Under the pieces are notes generated by a model. It was not told the DNA's origin. It made no database searches and saw only the letters and a list, made by a program, of their open reading frames with translations. From the NCBI GenBank assembly GCA_026932145.1, contig JAIXKT010000046.1, positions 10,602 to 74,601 of the forward strand: a DNA stretch of 64,000 nt, read 5' to 3'. This DNA is from Bacteroidia bacterium. GTDB lineage: Bacteria; Bacteroidota; Bacteroidia; J057; JAIXKT01. Both the position numbers and the translations under genes were made by a program. Of the stretch, positions 1 to 8,313 are shown piece after piece; the stretch's first letter is position 1; the number at the start of each line of letters is the position of its first letter.

Positions 1-1290
1 TTTACGTCTTTTTTTGTGGGTGTGGGGTTTCATTTTTTATGTTTTTGCCCCTTTTTCGCCTCATTTTTACCAATTGGGCGTATTTTGGGCCTACAGGCTT
101 AAAATAGCTGCATTTGAGGTGGTGCCGTTTTTGGTGTTAACATATTGTTTACTAATAGCTTAGGTAACCTATACAGGTTGTATGCAATTGCTTCCAGGGC
201 GTGCTGGGCGTGGGTTTTGGCGATGCCCACATAGCGGGCGGTGCCGCCGCCGAACCAGCTTTTGGTGCCGGCAAAGGTGCGCTCTATTTTGTAGCGGTGT
301 TTGCCGCAGAGTTGGTTGAATTTGAGTTGTAATTTTGTTAAGGGTTTGTTTTTCACTGCTTTATAACACACTCTATCTTTAAGTCCCTTCGCTTTGAGGT
401 AGGTGGTATGGGCTTTGGATTTGTAGGCTTTGTCGGCATAGATGGCGACTTTTGGGGGAACTTGTGCCTTGGTTATCAATGTGTTAAAGTGGTTATGGTC
501 ATGGACGTTGGCGGGTGTGGTCTCCAGGGCAAGGACCAATCCGTTGCCGTCGGTAATAACGTGTTTTTTGTAGCCAAAGCGGGTTTCTTTGCCTTTTTTG
601 AGCCAGCGGGCTTCGTCGTCCACGCCAGGTTGATTTACTTTAACAAGCTTTAATTCAGCCGTTTGTGTTTGTATAGCTTCTTCCGTTTGTTCGTTTTCTT
701 TTCTGTCTTCGGCAATTTCGTAGGTGGGTTTTCCGGTGGGTTTGCGGGGGCTGTCGGTAATGGAGGCATCTATTATGCAGCCGGATTTTACCGTAATAGC
801 ATGTTTATCAAGCTGTTGGTTAAGTTCTTGCAACAGCAAGTCGTAGGCATTGCTTCCTGCCAGTTCGTTGCGGAAGCGGCACAGGGTGCTGTGGTCGGGT
901 ACTTCGTCTTCAAGACTCAGCCCAACGAAGGTCATCCAGCTTAAATCGGTGTTGGTCCTGTCTTCTATGTCTCTGTCGCTCAGGCTTTTATACCAAACGC
1001 CGAGCAGTAGCATTTTGAAAAGAATAATGGGGTTGTAGGCGGGTCTGCCGTCCGGTCTAAGCCCTTTTGGGTAGTGTTTTTGAAGTATTTTTACGATTGA
1101 TTCCCAATCAATTACCTCATTTATTTGCTTTAGAAACGCGTTTTTAGAACTGCGTTTAGAAACGTAGGGCTGGCTAAAACTCATCTGTATTTGGGCGTGC
1201 TTTATCACACCACAAAAATAATAAATTATTTAATTAATTCAAAATCAAATAGTTAAATATTTTAATTTTTTTTGTCGTGCAACAGGCTCG
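1..1290 (-). mobile_element. IS5-family insertion sequence, left end outside the window
   Basis: The element carries one DDE transposase gene on the minus strand. Upstream of that gene, after an AT-rich stretch, the sequence GTCGTGCAACAGGCTCG ends near 1290 and reads, from outside in, as a plausible terminal repeat (CGAGCCTGTTGCACGAC). No inverted partner is visible in bases 1-98, so the other end probably lies before the window. Element borders are inferred; the transposase itself is clear. Confidence 0.6.
99..1208 (-). CDS. IS5-family DDE transposase
   Basis: A 369-residue transposase that would cut and rejoin the ends of its own IS. The N-terminal part (about residues 20-130) is the helical IS5 DNA-binding domain containing the DHSTLCRFRNEL motif. 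The catalytic core follows, with Asp in CIIDASITDSPRKP, Asp in YADKAYKS and Glu in KIERTFAGTKSWFGGGTARY. All three catalytic residues are present and the frame is open, so the copy looks functional. The start used is GTG at 1208, which gives an N-terminus like that of relatives; an ATG at 1184 is possible. It has no partner gene. Several small plus-strand open frames inside it are antisense shadows. Confidence 0.93.
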   Translation of the reverse strand: MIKHAQIQMSFSQPYVSKRSSKNAFLKQINEVIDWESIVKILQKHYPKGLRPDGRPAYNPIILFKMLLLGVWYKSLSDRDIEDRTNTDLSWMTFVGLSLEDEVPDHSTLCRFRNELAGSNAYDLLLQELNQQLDKHAITVKSGCIIDASITDSPRKPTGKPTYEIAEDRKENEQTEEAIQTQTAELKLVKVNQPGVDDEARWLKKGKETRFGYKKHVITDGNGLVLALETTPANVHDHNHFNTLITKAQVPPKVAIYADKAYKSKAHTTYLKAKGLKDRVCYKAVKNKPLTKLQLKFNQLCGKHRYKIERTFAGTKSWFGGGTARYVGIAKTHAQHALEAIAYNLYRLPKLLVNNMLTPKTAPPQMQLF

Positions 1291-1467
1291 TTAAGTATTA
1301 TATTTTCGCGGTAAGCACCCATTACCACATATTCACTAAAACATTCCTGAAAAATTCGTTATTCTTCAATGGTTACGTAGCTGGAAACTTGTTTACGTGA
1401 AGAATTCTGCTTAGTAAAAGAAAAATTGCTCAAAAATAACATTAGACAAATGGCACAATAGCTTATG

Positions 1468-1648
1468 TTAATAAACATACCTAATAGGGTTAAGTTCTAT
1501 GTAACATTTACAACGTCCTCTTGGAGATTCACACTCATATTTCTTTTCTACTGGATTGTAAGTTCTAATACACCTCTCGCACCCTGCCGTTTCAGTTGTA
1601 TTGGTAAAATGCTAAATGCCATCCGGAAACTCTATCATCGCGTATATC
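1468..1648 (-). pseudogene. Decayed 3' fragment of a paralogue of the cysteine-motif lipoprotein at 2269-3138
   Basis: Reading the minus strand from about 1648 gives IYAMIEFPDGI, a TAG stop, then HFTNTTETAGCERC and a cysteine-rich tail ending at a TAA at 1468-1470. This matches the last ~55 residues of the lipoprotein at 2269-3138 (ISAMIEFPDGSQYFTNT, then AAGCGRC). The spacing C-x2-C, then C-x6-C-x-C, is conserved. Nothing upstream of 1648 matches the rest of the gene, and there are in-frame stops (TAG twice). This is a truncated, inactive duplicate. A plus-strand open frame over the same bases is only its antisense. Confidence 0.75.
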
Positions 1649-1718
1649 TATTGCCTTTCTTTTCTGAACAGTTTAGCATTATGAGCCTATGTGAAAACAC
1701 AGAAAAATCACTTCCTCA

Positions 1719-2294
1719 TTATTCGTTTTTTTCTAACCATGCGACTAATCGTAAGCTATAATGGGAACAATCTGCCCCCACTACCAAAGAAATTAACCCT
1801 TGCTTAGTTAATTCGCATGGACAATACTTTACGATTTTTTTGTCCCGTATTAATTTCTTCAATTCTGCAGAATCCGGTAATTCCATCTTTATTGTATAAG
1901 CTCGGCTCGGGTCAAATCTTTGATACAACTTCCATCTTTTATGGGATATTCTTCTTGACCTCCCTAAACAGTTGCTTTCAAATGCAGCATTTTTGAATTT
2001 ATTTAGCTTTGAAGTTTTGTATTTAATAAAATCAGCAACATCCTGTAAAGGGACAGCATAATTATATTCTATCGGAACTTTATACAAACTATCCCTGAAT
2101 TTTTCGCTTGTATCTACTTCATGAATCAAATACAAAAAGTATTCAAAATTTGCTACGCAACCACTAATTGATTTTCCGTTATCCATTTTAATGTTATGAA
2201 TGTATGGTTTTCGGGGTAAGTGCAAGGAGCAACCACACAGACAGTATATTATAAGGATTCTTAAGTTCTTAATAATATGGGATATCATCAGCAT
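1719..2294 (-). CDS. Small putative lipoprotein, function unknown
   Basis: A 191-residue protein not matched to any family I know. The start at ATG 2294 is chosen because it follows AAAAAAGGACATT, a good ribosome binding site, and gives a signal peptide (MLMISHIIKNLRILIIY) ending in LCGC, a lipobox-like motif with Cys22 as the lipidation site. A longer frame reading up to 2417 would run back through the upstream gene and is not credible. The rest is soluble, basic and has scattered Cys (for example KYCPCELTK). Its first 26 bases overlap the end of the lipoprotein gene at 2269-3138, so the two are probably co-transcribed and translationally coupled. Confidence 0.6.
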   Translation of the reverse strand: MLMISHIIKNLRILIIYCLCGCSLHLPRKPYIHNIKMDNGKSISGCVANFEYFLYLIHEVDTSEKFRDSLYKVPIEYNYAVPLQDVADFIKYKTSKLNKFKNAAFESNCLGRSRRISHKRWKLYQRFDPSRAYTIKMELPDSAELKKLIRDKKIVKYCPCELTKQGLISLVVGADCSHYSLRLVAWLEKNE

Positions 2295-3138
2295 AATGTC
2301 CTTTTTTACATCTACATCCTTTTCCTGGCCACATACAATCTTCCTCCTTGCGCTCAGAGTGTGTACACCTCCCGCACCCTGCCGCTTCAATTGTATTGGT
2401 AAAATACTGGCTGCCATCCGGAAACTCTATCATCGCGGAAATGAGTATTGTGGCTCTGTTATCTATTTCTACGGCAGTAGTAGTGATCGGATTCCATTTT
2501 GCTCCGTCAAATTCAAATCCGGGGATGGAATTTTCATTTTGCAATAGTCGAACGGCTACTCTAAGCGGTTTGTCAGTATCTATTCCTGAATAAATACTCT
2601 GTGTTTTGTAATACAAAAAGAACTTAGGTTTAATGGTGATATTAACAGGCGCAGTCGGCTTGTATTCTAATTTCAGATTCCGAAATATTTCCAAATCTTC
2701 CGAAGTTCCATTTTTAGTAATAGATTCTGTAACTTTCATCATTAATTCCTGAGAGTCCTGAATAACATCTTTGAAAGGGGCGTAAAAGTCCACACCAGTC
2801 TCTTGTTCGTATTTAACTGATGCTACATTTATTTTATCTCTTATCTGTTGATTTTCTATCATACTTAAACTTCCTTTCATCCAGATATCCATGTATTTAT
2901 GGATAAGCTCTCGGTTTTGGTTAAGCCACGTTCCAAGTGCTATAATTTCAGCCGGAGTAGGACCACCATTTTTGGAGGATTTTTTGGTACTTACAGATAG
3001 GTTGATGTCCTCGATTTGTTCAAAAACAGCCTCCTTTCCAAAGTTTTTTTTCAAAAACGGTTTCTCGTCTTGCTTGCAAGATACGAATATAAACGTAATA
3101 AAAATAACAATCAAAAATCTTTTTGCTAAATTTTTCAT
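2269..3138 (-). CDS. Putative lipoprotein with a C-terminal five-cysteine motif
   Basis: A 289-residue protein of unknown function. ATG 3138 is preferred over a start 8 codons upstream because it begins a compact signal peptide (MKNLAKRFLIVIFITFIFVSC) with lipobox FVSC and lipidated Cys21. The middle has no domain I recognise, though residues ~175-245 look beta-rich. The last 38 residues carry C-x2-C-x9-C-x6-C-x-C (Cys255, 258, 268, 275, 277), a spacing that could bind a metal or form disulphides in the periplasm or at the surface. The motif recurs in the decayed copy at 1468-1648. It overlaps the next small lipoprotein gene. Confidence 0.7.
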   Translation of the reverse strand: MKNLAKRFLIVIFITFIFVSCKQDEKPFLKKNFGKEAVFEQIEDINLSVSTKKSSKNGGPTPAEIIALGTWLNQNRELIHKYMDIWMKGSLSMIENQQIRDKINVASVKYEQETGVDFYAPFKDVIQDSQELMMKVTESITKNGTSEDLEIFRNLKLEYKPTAPVNITIKPKFFLYYKTQSIYSGIDTDKPLRVAVRLLQNENSIPGFEFDGAKWNPITTTAVEIDNRATILISAMIEFPDGSQYFTNTIEAAGCGRCTHSERKEEDCMWPGKGCRCKKGHYADDIPYY

Positions 3139-3311
3139 ATCAATAGTGAAAATTTTCAGCAAAGCAAAGCAAATGAAACTTCAAAATAGTTTCCAAATAA
3201 AGTTATCCACAAAAGAATATGCAGTTTTAGGAATATCATTGAGTATTAATTGCATCCTTGCGAGTTAAAAAGATTTGTTTCTTGCGTTTTGGAAAAACGT
3301 CTTAATGTTTT

Positions 3312-3815
3312 ATGGATAAAGTTTGGGTAGGGATTGTGATGGGTTCGGATTCTGATTGGTCTATCATGGAGGCGGCATCGTCTATATTGGTAACTTTTGG
3401 GGTAAGGCATGAAATTGACATCGTTTCGGCGCATCGTACACCGGAGAAGTTGCATCATTATGCTTGTCATGCGCATTTGCGTGGGTTGCGGGTGCTCATT
3501 GCGGGTGCCGGTGGTGCTGCTCATTTACCCGGTATGTTAGCCGCCGCAACTCCGCTGCCGGTCATTGGAGTACCTATTAAATCATCTAATTCTTTGGATG
3601 GCTGGGATTCTCTGCTGTCTATTGTTCAAATGCCTAATGGTGTGCCGGTTGCAACGGTAGCTGTAAACGGTGCTTATAATGCTGGAATCTTAGCTACCCA
3701 GATATTGAGCATTGGCGAACCAACGCTGATAGAAACTATACTGAAATACAAAACCTCCCTGAAAGACACTGTAGCAGAAAAAGCAGAAAAATTACATTTT
3801 CCTATGGTTAGATAA
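3312..3815 (+). CDS. purE: N5-carboxyaminoimidazole ribonucleotide mutase (class I PurE)
   Basis: Converts N5-CAIR to CAIR in de novo purine synthesis in the cytoplasm. The 167 residues are the usual length of bacterial class I PurE. Motifs visible are GIVMGSDSDW near the N-terminus, VSAHRTPEKL, and the glycine-rich loop AGAGGAAHLPGM followed by TPLPVIGVPIKS; these form the nucleotide site and carry the catalytic His of AHRTP. No purK lies next to it; the gene directly downstream is rplU. Another purine gene, purS, occurs at 47670-47918 but in a different operon. Confidence 0.96.
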   Translation: MDKVWVGIVMGSDSDWSIMEAASSILVTFGVRHEIDIVSAHRTPEKLHHYACHAHLRGLRVLIAGAGGAAHLPGMLAAATPLPVIGVPIKSSNSLDGWDSLLSIVQMPNGVPVATVAVNGAYNAGILATQILSIGEPTLIETILKYKTSLKDTVAEKAEKLHFPMVR

Positions 3816-3853
3816 TTTTTTTTGTAATTTCGCGCCCTGAAATTCTAAGGATT

Positions 3854-4168
3854 ATGTACGCAATTGTATCCATAGCTGGTCATCAGTACAAAGTTATGAA
3901 CGACCAAACGATATTTGTAAACCGCCTCCCCAATGAAGAAGGCAGTGAGCTGAAATTTGACCAGGTTTTGTTAGTAGATCAAGAAAATGGAAGTGTTCAA
4001 ATAGGCGCTCCCACTGTAGCCGGTGCTTCTATTCAAGCTAAGGTAGTGGCTCATGTTAAAGGAGATAAAGTTATCGTTTTTCACAAAAAACGCAGAAAAG
4101 GATTTCAAAATAAGCGCGGACACCGCCAGCAGTTTACCAAAATTTTAATTCAATCTATTTCAGCATAA
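3854..4168 (+). CDS. rplU: 50S ribosomal protein L21
   Basis: L21 of the large ribosomal subunit, 104 residues, standard length. Recognised by the N-terminal YAIVSIAGHQYKV and the basic C-terminal KKRRKGFQNKRGHRQQFTKI, which contacts 23S rRNA. It stands 3 bases before rpmA, the universal L21-L27 pair. The 38 bases between purE and rplU contain TAATTTCG, a one-mismatch version of the Bacteroidota -7 element, so the pair probably has its own promoter. Confidence 0.97.
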   Translation: MYAIVSIAGHQYKVMNDQTIFVNRLPNEEGSELKFDQVLLVDQENGSVQIGAPTVAGASIQAKVVAHVKGDKVIVFHKKRRKGFQNKRGHRQQFTKILIQSISA

Positions 4169-4171
4169 GTT

Positions 4172-4429
4172 ATGGCACACAAAAAAGGAGCCGGGAGTTC
4201 CAAAAATGGTAGAGAATCCCACAGTAAACGCTTGGGAGTAAAAAAATATGGCGGAGAATTGGTTATCCCCGGAAACATTATCATTCGCCAAAGAGGAACC
4301 CAATATCATCCGGGTAAAAATGTGGGTATTGGCAAAGACCATACTCTATTTGCCTTATCTGAAGGAACTGTCTTATTCAGAACCCTTTACGGAAAAAAAA
4401 TCGTAGAAGTTACTCCTGCTGAGGCATAA
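4172..4429 (+). CDS. rpmA: 50S ribosomal protein L27
   Basis: L27, 85 residues, sits near the peptidyl transferase centre of the large subunit. It begins [20 protein letters not shown], without the cleavable N-terminal extension found in Firmicutes, and contains [20 protein letters not shown], both diagnostic. Second gene of the rplU-rpmA pair, followed by a strong terminator at 4458-4495. Confidence 0.97.
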   Translation: MAHKKGAGSSKNGRESHSKRLGVKKYGGELVIPGNIIIRQRGTQYHPGKNVGIGKDHTLFALSEGTVLFRTLYGKKIVEVTPAEA

Positions 4430-4457
4430 GTAATTATTCAAAAAATACTGTTGATAA

Positions 4458-4495
4458 AAATCCGTTCTTTTGAGAAAACAGAAGAACGGATTTTT
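4458..4495 (+). terminator. Rho-independent terminator of rplU-rpmA
   Basis: Perfect 12-bp stem AAATCCGTTCTT / AAGAACGGATTT with a 12-base loop, running directly into TTTTT. It lies 28 bases after the rpmA stop. Confidence 0.9.
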
Positions 4496-4589
4496 GCTAT
4501 TAAACCAACGTAATGATTTTTCGATAGATAGGGTTTTTATCGCTTTATTTTTTCAACAAACACCGTAAAGGCACAAAACAGCACTTTAC

Positions 4590-4639
4590 TTTTCCACAAA
4601 AGCCTTGTAGTTATACACAAAATCAGGGTATTTTTCACA
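4590..4639 (+). promoter_or_regulatory. Cluster of three DnaA-box-like 9-mers upstream of dnaB
   Basis: Three direct matches to the DnaA-box consensus TTWTNCACA lie on the same strand: TTTTCCACA (4590-4598), TTATACACA (4611-4619) and TTTTTCACA (4631-4639). Their starts are 21 and 20 bases apart, about two helical turns, so they would face the same side of the DNA. They end 45 bases before the dnaB start. DnaA control of dnaB, or a replication-related site, is an inference. Confidence 0.45.
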
Positions 4640-4683
4640 ATACTTTTACAATACTTGAGTATCTCCGAAATTGCACTTTTATT

Positions 4684-6249
4684 ATGGAAAATACTGAATT
4701 AGAAAATATCCCAAAGCAAAAGTTATTTGAATCTGTTAATTCGTTAATTAACTCAACTAATTCTTTGCCGGTTAATACTAGCCGGGTTCCTCCTAATTCT
4801 GTTGATTTAGAGCGATTTATATTAGGGAGTATTTTGCTTGAGTCTGAGGCTTTAGCTAGGATTATAGATATTCTCAAGCCGGAAATGTTTTATGATCCTA
4901 AAAATCAGTTTATTTTTGAAGCCGCCACAGCCTTATTTACCCGTTCAAATCCCGTTGATTTACTGGCCGTTGTTCAGTACCTCCGCAGCACCGGAAAGTT
5001 AGAAAAAGCAGGCGGAACAAGCTACATCAATGAACTTACGTTTAGTATTGGTTCATCTTCCAACATTGAATATCACGCCAGAATTGTTGTAGAGAAGTTT
5101 ATTCAGCGGAAACTGATAAGCATTACTGCCGAACTCAATCAGTTAGCATATCAAGAGCAGTTAGATATTTTTGAGTTATTAGATAAGTCTGAACAAAAGC
5201 TGTTTGAGCTATCCGAAACCAATTTGCGGCGAGATTATCTGCCTATGCAAGATTTAGTAGGCCGTGTATTAAGTCGTTTGGAGCAGCTAAAAGACCAAAA
5301 AGAGGGTTTAACGGGGATTACTTCCGGTTTTCCAGCATTAGACAGCTACACGTCCGGCTGGCAAAATTCGGATTTAATCATTATTGCGGCAAGGCCAGGT
5401 ATGGGAAAAACCGCTTTTGTACTTTCGGTAGCCCGCAATGCTGCCTTTCAACAAAATGCCGCCGTAGCTATATTCTCCCTTGAAATGTCTGCTACCCAGT
5501 TAGTTCAAAGATTGATGTTTGCAGAAGCCGAAATTGATGCCAATAAAGGACGAACCGGAAAACTTGAACCCCACGAATGGATTCAACTAAACGAAAGGCT
5601 AAATACCTTAGCTAAAACCAAAATCTTCATTGACGATACCCCCGGACTCTCTATTTTGGAGCTTAGAGCTAAATGCCGAAGACTTAAAGTAGAGCATAAT
5701 ATACAAATGATTATCATTGATTATCTGCAACTTATGAATAGCGATGCTTTTAAACGCTTTAGTAGGGAGCAGGAAATCGCCGGTATTTCCAGAGCATTGA
5801 AAGAATTGGCCAAAGAATTAGACGTTCCTGTTATCGCTTTGAGCCAGCTAAGCCGTGAAGTAGAAAAAAGAGGTTCTGATAAACGCCCTATGCTCAGTGA
5901 TTTACGGGAATCAGGCTCCATAGAGCAAGACGCTGATATGGTTATGTTTCTCTACAGACCGGAATATTATGGTTTGCAGACCTTTGAAGACGGAAGCCCA
6001 ACCGCCGGAGTCGGTGAAGTGATAATCGGAAAACAACGTAGCGGCCCCTTAGCAACCGTAAAACTATCTTTCATCGCCAAATTTGCCAAATTTGATAACC
6101 TAAACGAATATTTCACCCTCCAAGCTGACCCACAGTTTAACAACCCGTTCCCAATCCAACCTAAAAATAACCCCGCAAACCGTGAATTCCCCTCAAAAAT
6201 AAATAACGCAGAAGAAATTAGCGGATACTTTGAAGAACCCCCATTCTAA
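4684..6249 (+). CDS. dnaB: Replicative DNA helicase DnaB
   Basis: Hexameric helicase that unwinds the template strand at the replication fork. The 521 residues contain the N-terminal DnaB domain (VPPNSVDLERFILGSIL, about 37-140), a linker, and the RecA-like ATPase domain. The Walker A is RPGMGKT near residue 236 and the Walker B is IIIDYLQLM near 343, followed by ALSQLSREVEKR and the EQDADMVMFLYRPEYY region. No intein is present and the length is normal plus a short Asn/Pro-rich tail. A 254-base gap upstream, holding the rpmA terminator and the DnaA-box-like cluster, suggests independent transcription. Confidence 0.97.
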   Translation: MENTELENIPKQKLFESVNSLINSTNSLPVNTSRVPPNSVDLERFILGSILLESEALARIIDILKPEMFYDPKNQFIFEAATALFTRSNPVDLLAVVQYLRSTGKLEKAGGTSYINELTFSIGSSSNIEYHARIVVEKFIQRKLISITAELNQLAYQEQLDIFELLDKSEQKLFELSETNLRRDYLPMQDLVGRVLSRLEQLKDQKEGLTGITSGFPALDSYTSGWQNSDLIIIAARPGMGKTAFVLSVARNAAFQQNAAVAIFSLEMSATQLVQRLMFAEAEIDANKGRTGKLEPHEWIQLNERLNTLAKTKIFIDDTPGLSILELRAKCRRLKVEHNIQMIIIDYLQLMNSDAFKRFSREQEIAGISRALKELAKELDVPVIALSQLSREVEKRGSDKRPMLSDLRESGSIEQDADMVMFLYRPEYYGLQTFEDGSPTAGVGEVIIGKQRSGPLATVKLSFIAKFAKFDNLNEYFTLQADPQFNNPFPIQPKNNPANREFPSKINNAEEISGYFEEPPF

Positions 6250-6260
6250 TTTCCATTACC

Positions 6261-6527
6261 ATGAAAATCAATATTTTATCCTCAACCCAGAAAAAAATAC
6301 TTTCTTGTCTATACTTTATTGAACCTTTTGAGCAGTTGTTATCCGAAACTCAACTTCCCAAACCAATACTCTGCGATGAAATTAAAACCCTTTTAGCTCA
6401 TAGATTAATTGCTATTTTTCAGTTTAACCAGACACTCAAGGACTGGCAAGAAACTACCTTGTTTGATTCTGATAATTTGGATAACTATGCATTTTGCATA
6501 ACTCAGGCTGGCTTAGCCAAGCATTAA
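6261..6527 (+). CDS. Small hypothetical protein
   Basis: An 88-residue cytoplasmic protein with no signal peptide or membrane segment. I do not recognise a family. The pattern SSTQKKILSCLYFIEPFEQL, then LPKPILCDEIKTLLAHRLIAIF, then CITQAGLAKH, resembles a small winged-helix fold (helix, recognition-type helix, wing, terminal GLAKH turn), but that is a weak inference. It sits 11 bases after dnaB and 4 bases before the Omp85-type gene, so it is probably translated from the same transcript. Confidence 0.6.
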   Translation: MKINILSSTQKKILSCLYFIEPFEQLLSETQLPKPILCDEIKTLLAHRLIAIFQFNQTLKDWQETTLFDSDNLDNYAFCITQAGLAKH

Positions 6528-6531
6528 TTAA

Positions 6532-8268
6532 ATGCATCTTTGCTGTTCTTGGTGGATAATATTTTTAGGAATTTACCTGACAGTAAACGGGCAAAAATTG
6601 CATATTGAGGTGCATAGCATTCCGCCAAATCCCAATATCAGTATTAAAGAGATTTCAGACAGCTCTGATATTCAAAAAGTTATTAAAAAATTAACTATCC
6701 AAGCAGCGCAGCGCGGCCAAATTGCTTTTTCTGTTGATTCTATTGTTTTTTCTCCTGATATATGCAAAATTTATGTCTATGAAGGAGATATTTTTCGCTG
6801 GGATACTCTGGATATTAGTTTATTAGAACCTGTATCTGAAATTTTAAAACTCAGAGATAATGCAGCTAAACATCTACTATTTAAACCTCCCGAACTTTAT
6901 CAGGCTATTCAGAAACAAGTAACTTATTGGAAATCAATTGGATATTTACAAGCAAAGGTTTCTTTTCAATCATTAGTTTATCGAAAAAGAGAGGATACGC
7001 AATGGGTTTCTGCCAGTTTGCTGGGTGAGTTAGGAGCTAAAACAAAGATAGATAGCATTATTCTGCCGGCTTCACTTCGGGAACGCCCAAATTTTATCTA
7101 TTCTTTGCTTCGTATGCGTCCGGGTGAGGTATTTAATCCGCTGCTATTACCTAAGATTCCGAATATTTTAAACAATTCTTTATATTATCAACAAGCGGAT
7201 ACTCCTCGATACCGTTTAACCAATCGGGGTGCCGTTATTCATCTGAATATGCAGCCACGCAAAAATTCTCGTTTTGATTTCTTAGCAGGCTTGCTCCCGC
7301 CGGTTAATAATACTGCAAAATTTCAATTTACAATAACAGCCGACTTAATGCTTATTAGTGCTTTTAGAACCGGCGAAGCCATGACTTTGCAGTATAATAA
7401 ACTCCCTGATGCCTCTCAAAAATTGTATATTCGTTACAAACAGCCCTTTATCTTCAAAACATTATTTTCTCCTGCCGTTTTATTTGAATTGCAAAAACAA
7501 GATACTACGTTTTTACGCCGAAAATTTGAACCCAGTATCGCCTATGACCTCGCACCTGGCCTCCAACTTCAGCTGTTTTATAGAAATATCACTTCAAATT
7601 TACTTCAAGTAGGGCAATATAAAACCGTAAAATGGCCACCACCGCCATTTTTAGATACCAAAACAAACGGTTTTGGGGTCGGAATTAACTATGAAAAAGT
7701 AGATTACAAGCCAAGCCCGTCTCATGGAAAAATTATTTCCGGAGATATATGCTATGGACAAAAAAAGGTATTTAAAACCACTGGGTTAGATTCTTTGGAT
7801 TATTCTAAAATCCCCTTACAGCAACCCCGTATAGATGTTTCTGCCGATATTCAGCTATACTTTAAATTAGCGCAAAAACGGCATATCCTGAAAACCCAAC
7901 TACGAGGCAGTTGGATATACATGAAGAGTTATTTCTTAAACGAACTGCCTCAATATGGAGGTGCAAAGTCTTTGCGTGGGTTTAACGAAAACTTATTTAC
8001 TGCCTCTGCTGCTGCTATCAGCACAGTAGAATACCGCTACTTATTAGAGAAAAACTCATTTTTTGCAGCTTTTGTTGATTACGGAATGTTGTTATTACCA
8101 AGCTATACCGAAACGGCTCGGGTAAGCCCGTTAGGTATTGGGGTTGGCTTACAGTTAGAAACCGGAGCTGGGTTACTAAACATTAGCTACGCCGCAGGCA
8201 AATGGGGGGAATTTCCATTAAACCCTCTGCGAGGAAAAATACATCTTGGGTTCGTCAGCCTATTCTGA
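6532..8268 (+). CDS. Omp85-superfamily (BamA/TamA-like) outer membrane protein
   Basis: A 578-residue outer membrane barrel of the surface-antigen D15 class, a family that inserts or exports outer membrane proteins. The signal peptide is MHLCCSWWIIFLGIYLTVNG. Residues ~30-240 hold POTRA-like repeats (for example KTKIDSIILPASLRERPNFI and MRPGEVFNPLLL). The C-terminal half is a 16-strand-type barrel with the Omp85 signature QYGGAKSLRGFNEN and FVDYG, ending in a C-terminal aromatic residue (Phe). It is shorter than canonical BamA (five POTRA), so it is more likely a TamA-like or accessory member than the essential BamA. Confidence 0.85.
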   Translation: MHLCCSWWIIFLGIYLTVNGQKLHIEVHSIPPNPNISIKEISDSSDIQKVIKKLTIQAAQRGQIAFSVDSIVFSPDICKIYVYEGDIFRWDTLDISLLEPVSEILKLRDNAAKHLLFKPPELYQAIQKQVTYWKSIGYLQAKVSFQSLVYRKREDTQWVSASLLGELGAKTKIDSIILPASLRERPNFIYSLLRMRPGEVFNPLLLPKIPNILNNSLYYQQADTPRYRLTNRGAVIHLNMQPRKNSRFDFLAGLLPPVNNTAKFQFTITADLMLISAFRTGEAMTLQYNKLPDASQKLYIRYKQPFIFKTLFSPAVLFELQKQDTTFLRRKFEPSIAYDLAPGLQLQLFYRNITSNLLQVGQYKTVKWPPPPFLDTKTNGFGVGINYEKVDYKPSPSHGKIISGDICYGQKKVFKTTGLDSLDYSKIPLQQPRIDVSADIQLYFKLAQKRHILKTQLRGSWIYMKSYFLNELPQYGGAKSLRGFNENLFTASAAAISTVEYRYLLEKNSFFAAFVDYGMLLLPSYTETARVSPLGIGVGLQLETGAGLLNISYAAGKWGEFPLNPLRGKIHLGFVSLF

Positions 8269-8313
8269 AAAACTATCGTCTAAGCCATATAACAAACGCC
8301 TGACTATCAGCGA

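Noticed and set aside
408-1038. Plus-strand open frames inside the IS5 transposase
   Set aside because: Antisense shadows of a long, motif-complete transposase; low-complexity Gly/Phe-rich products.
1465-1761. 98-codon plus-strand frame
   Set aside because: It is the antisense of the decayed lipoprotein tail (1468-1648), which explains the sequence on the minus strand by homology.
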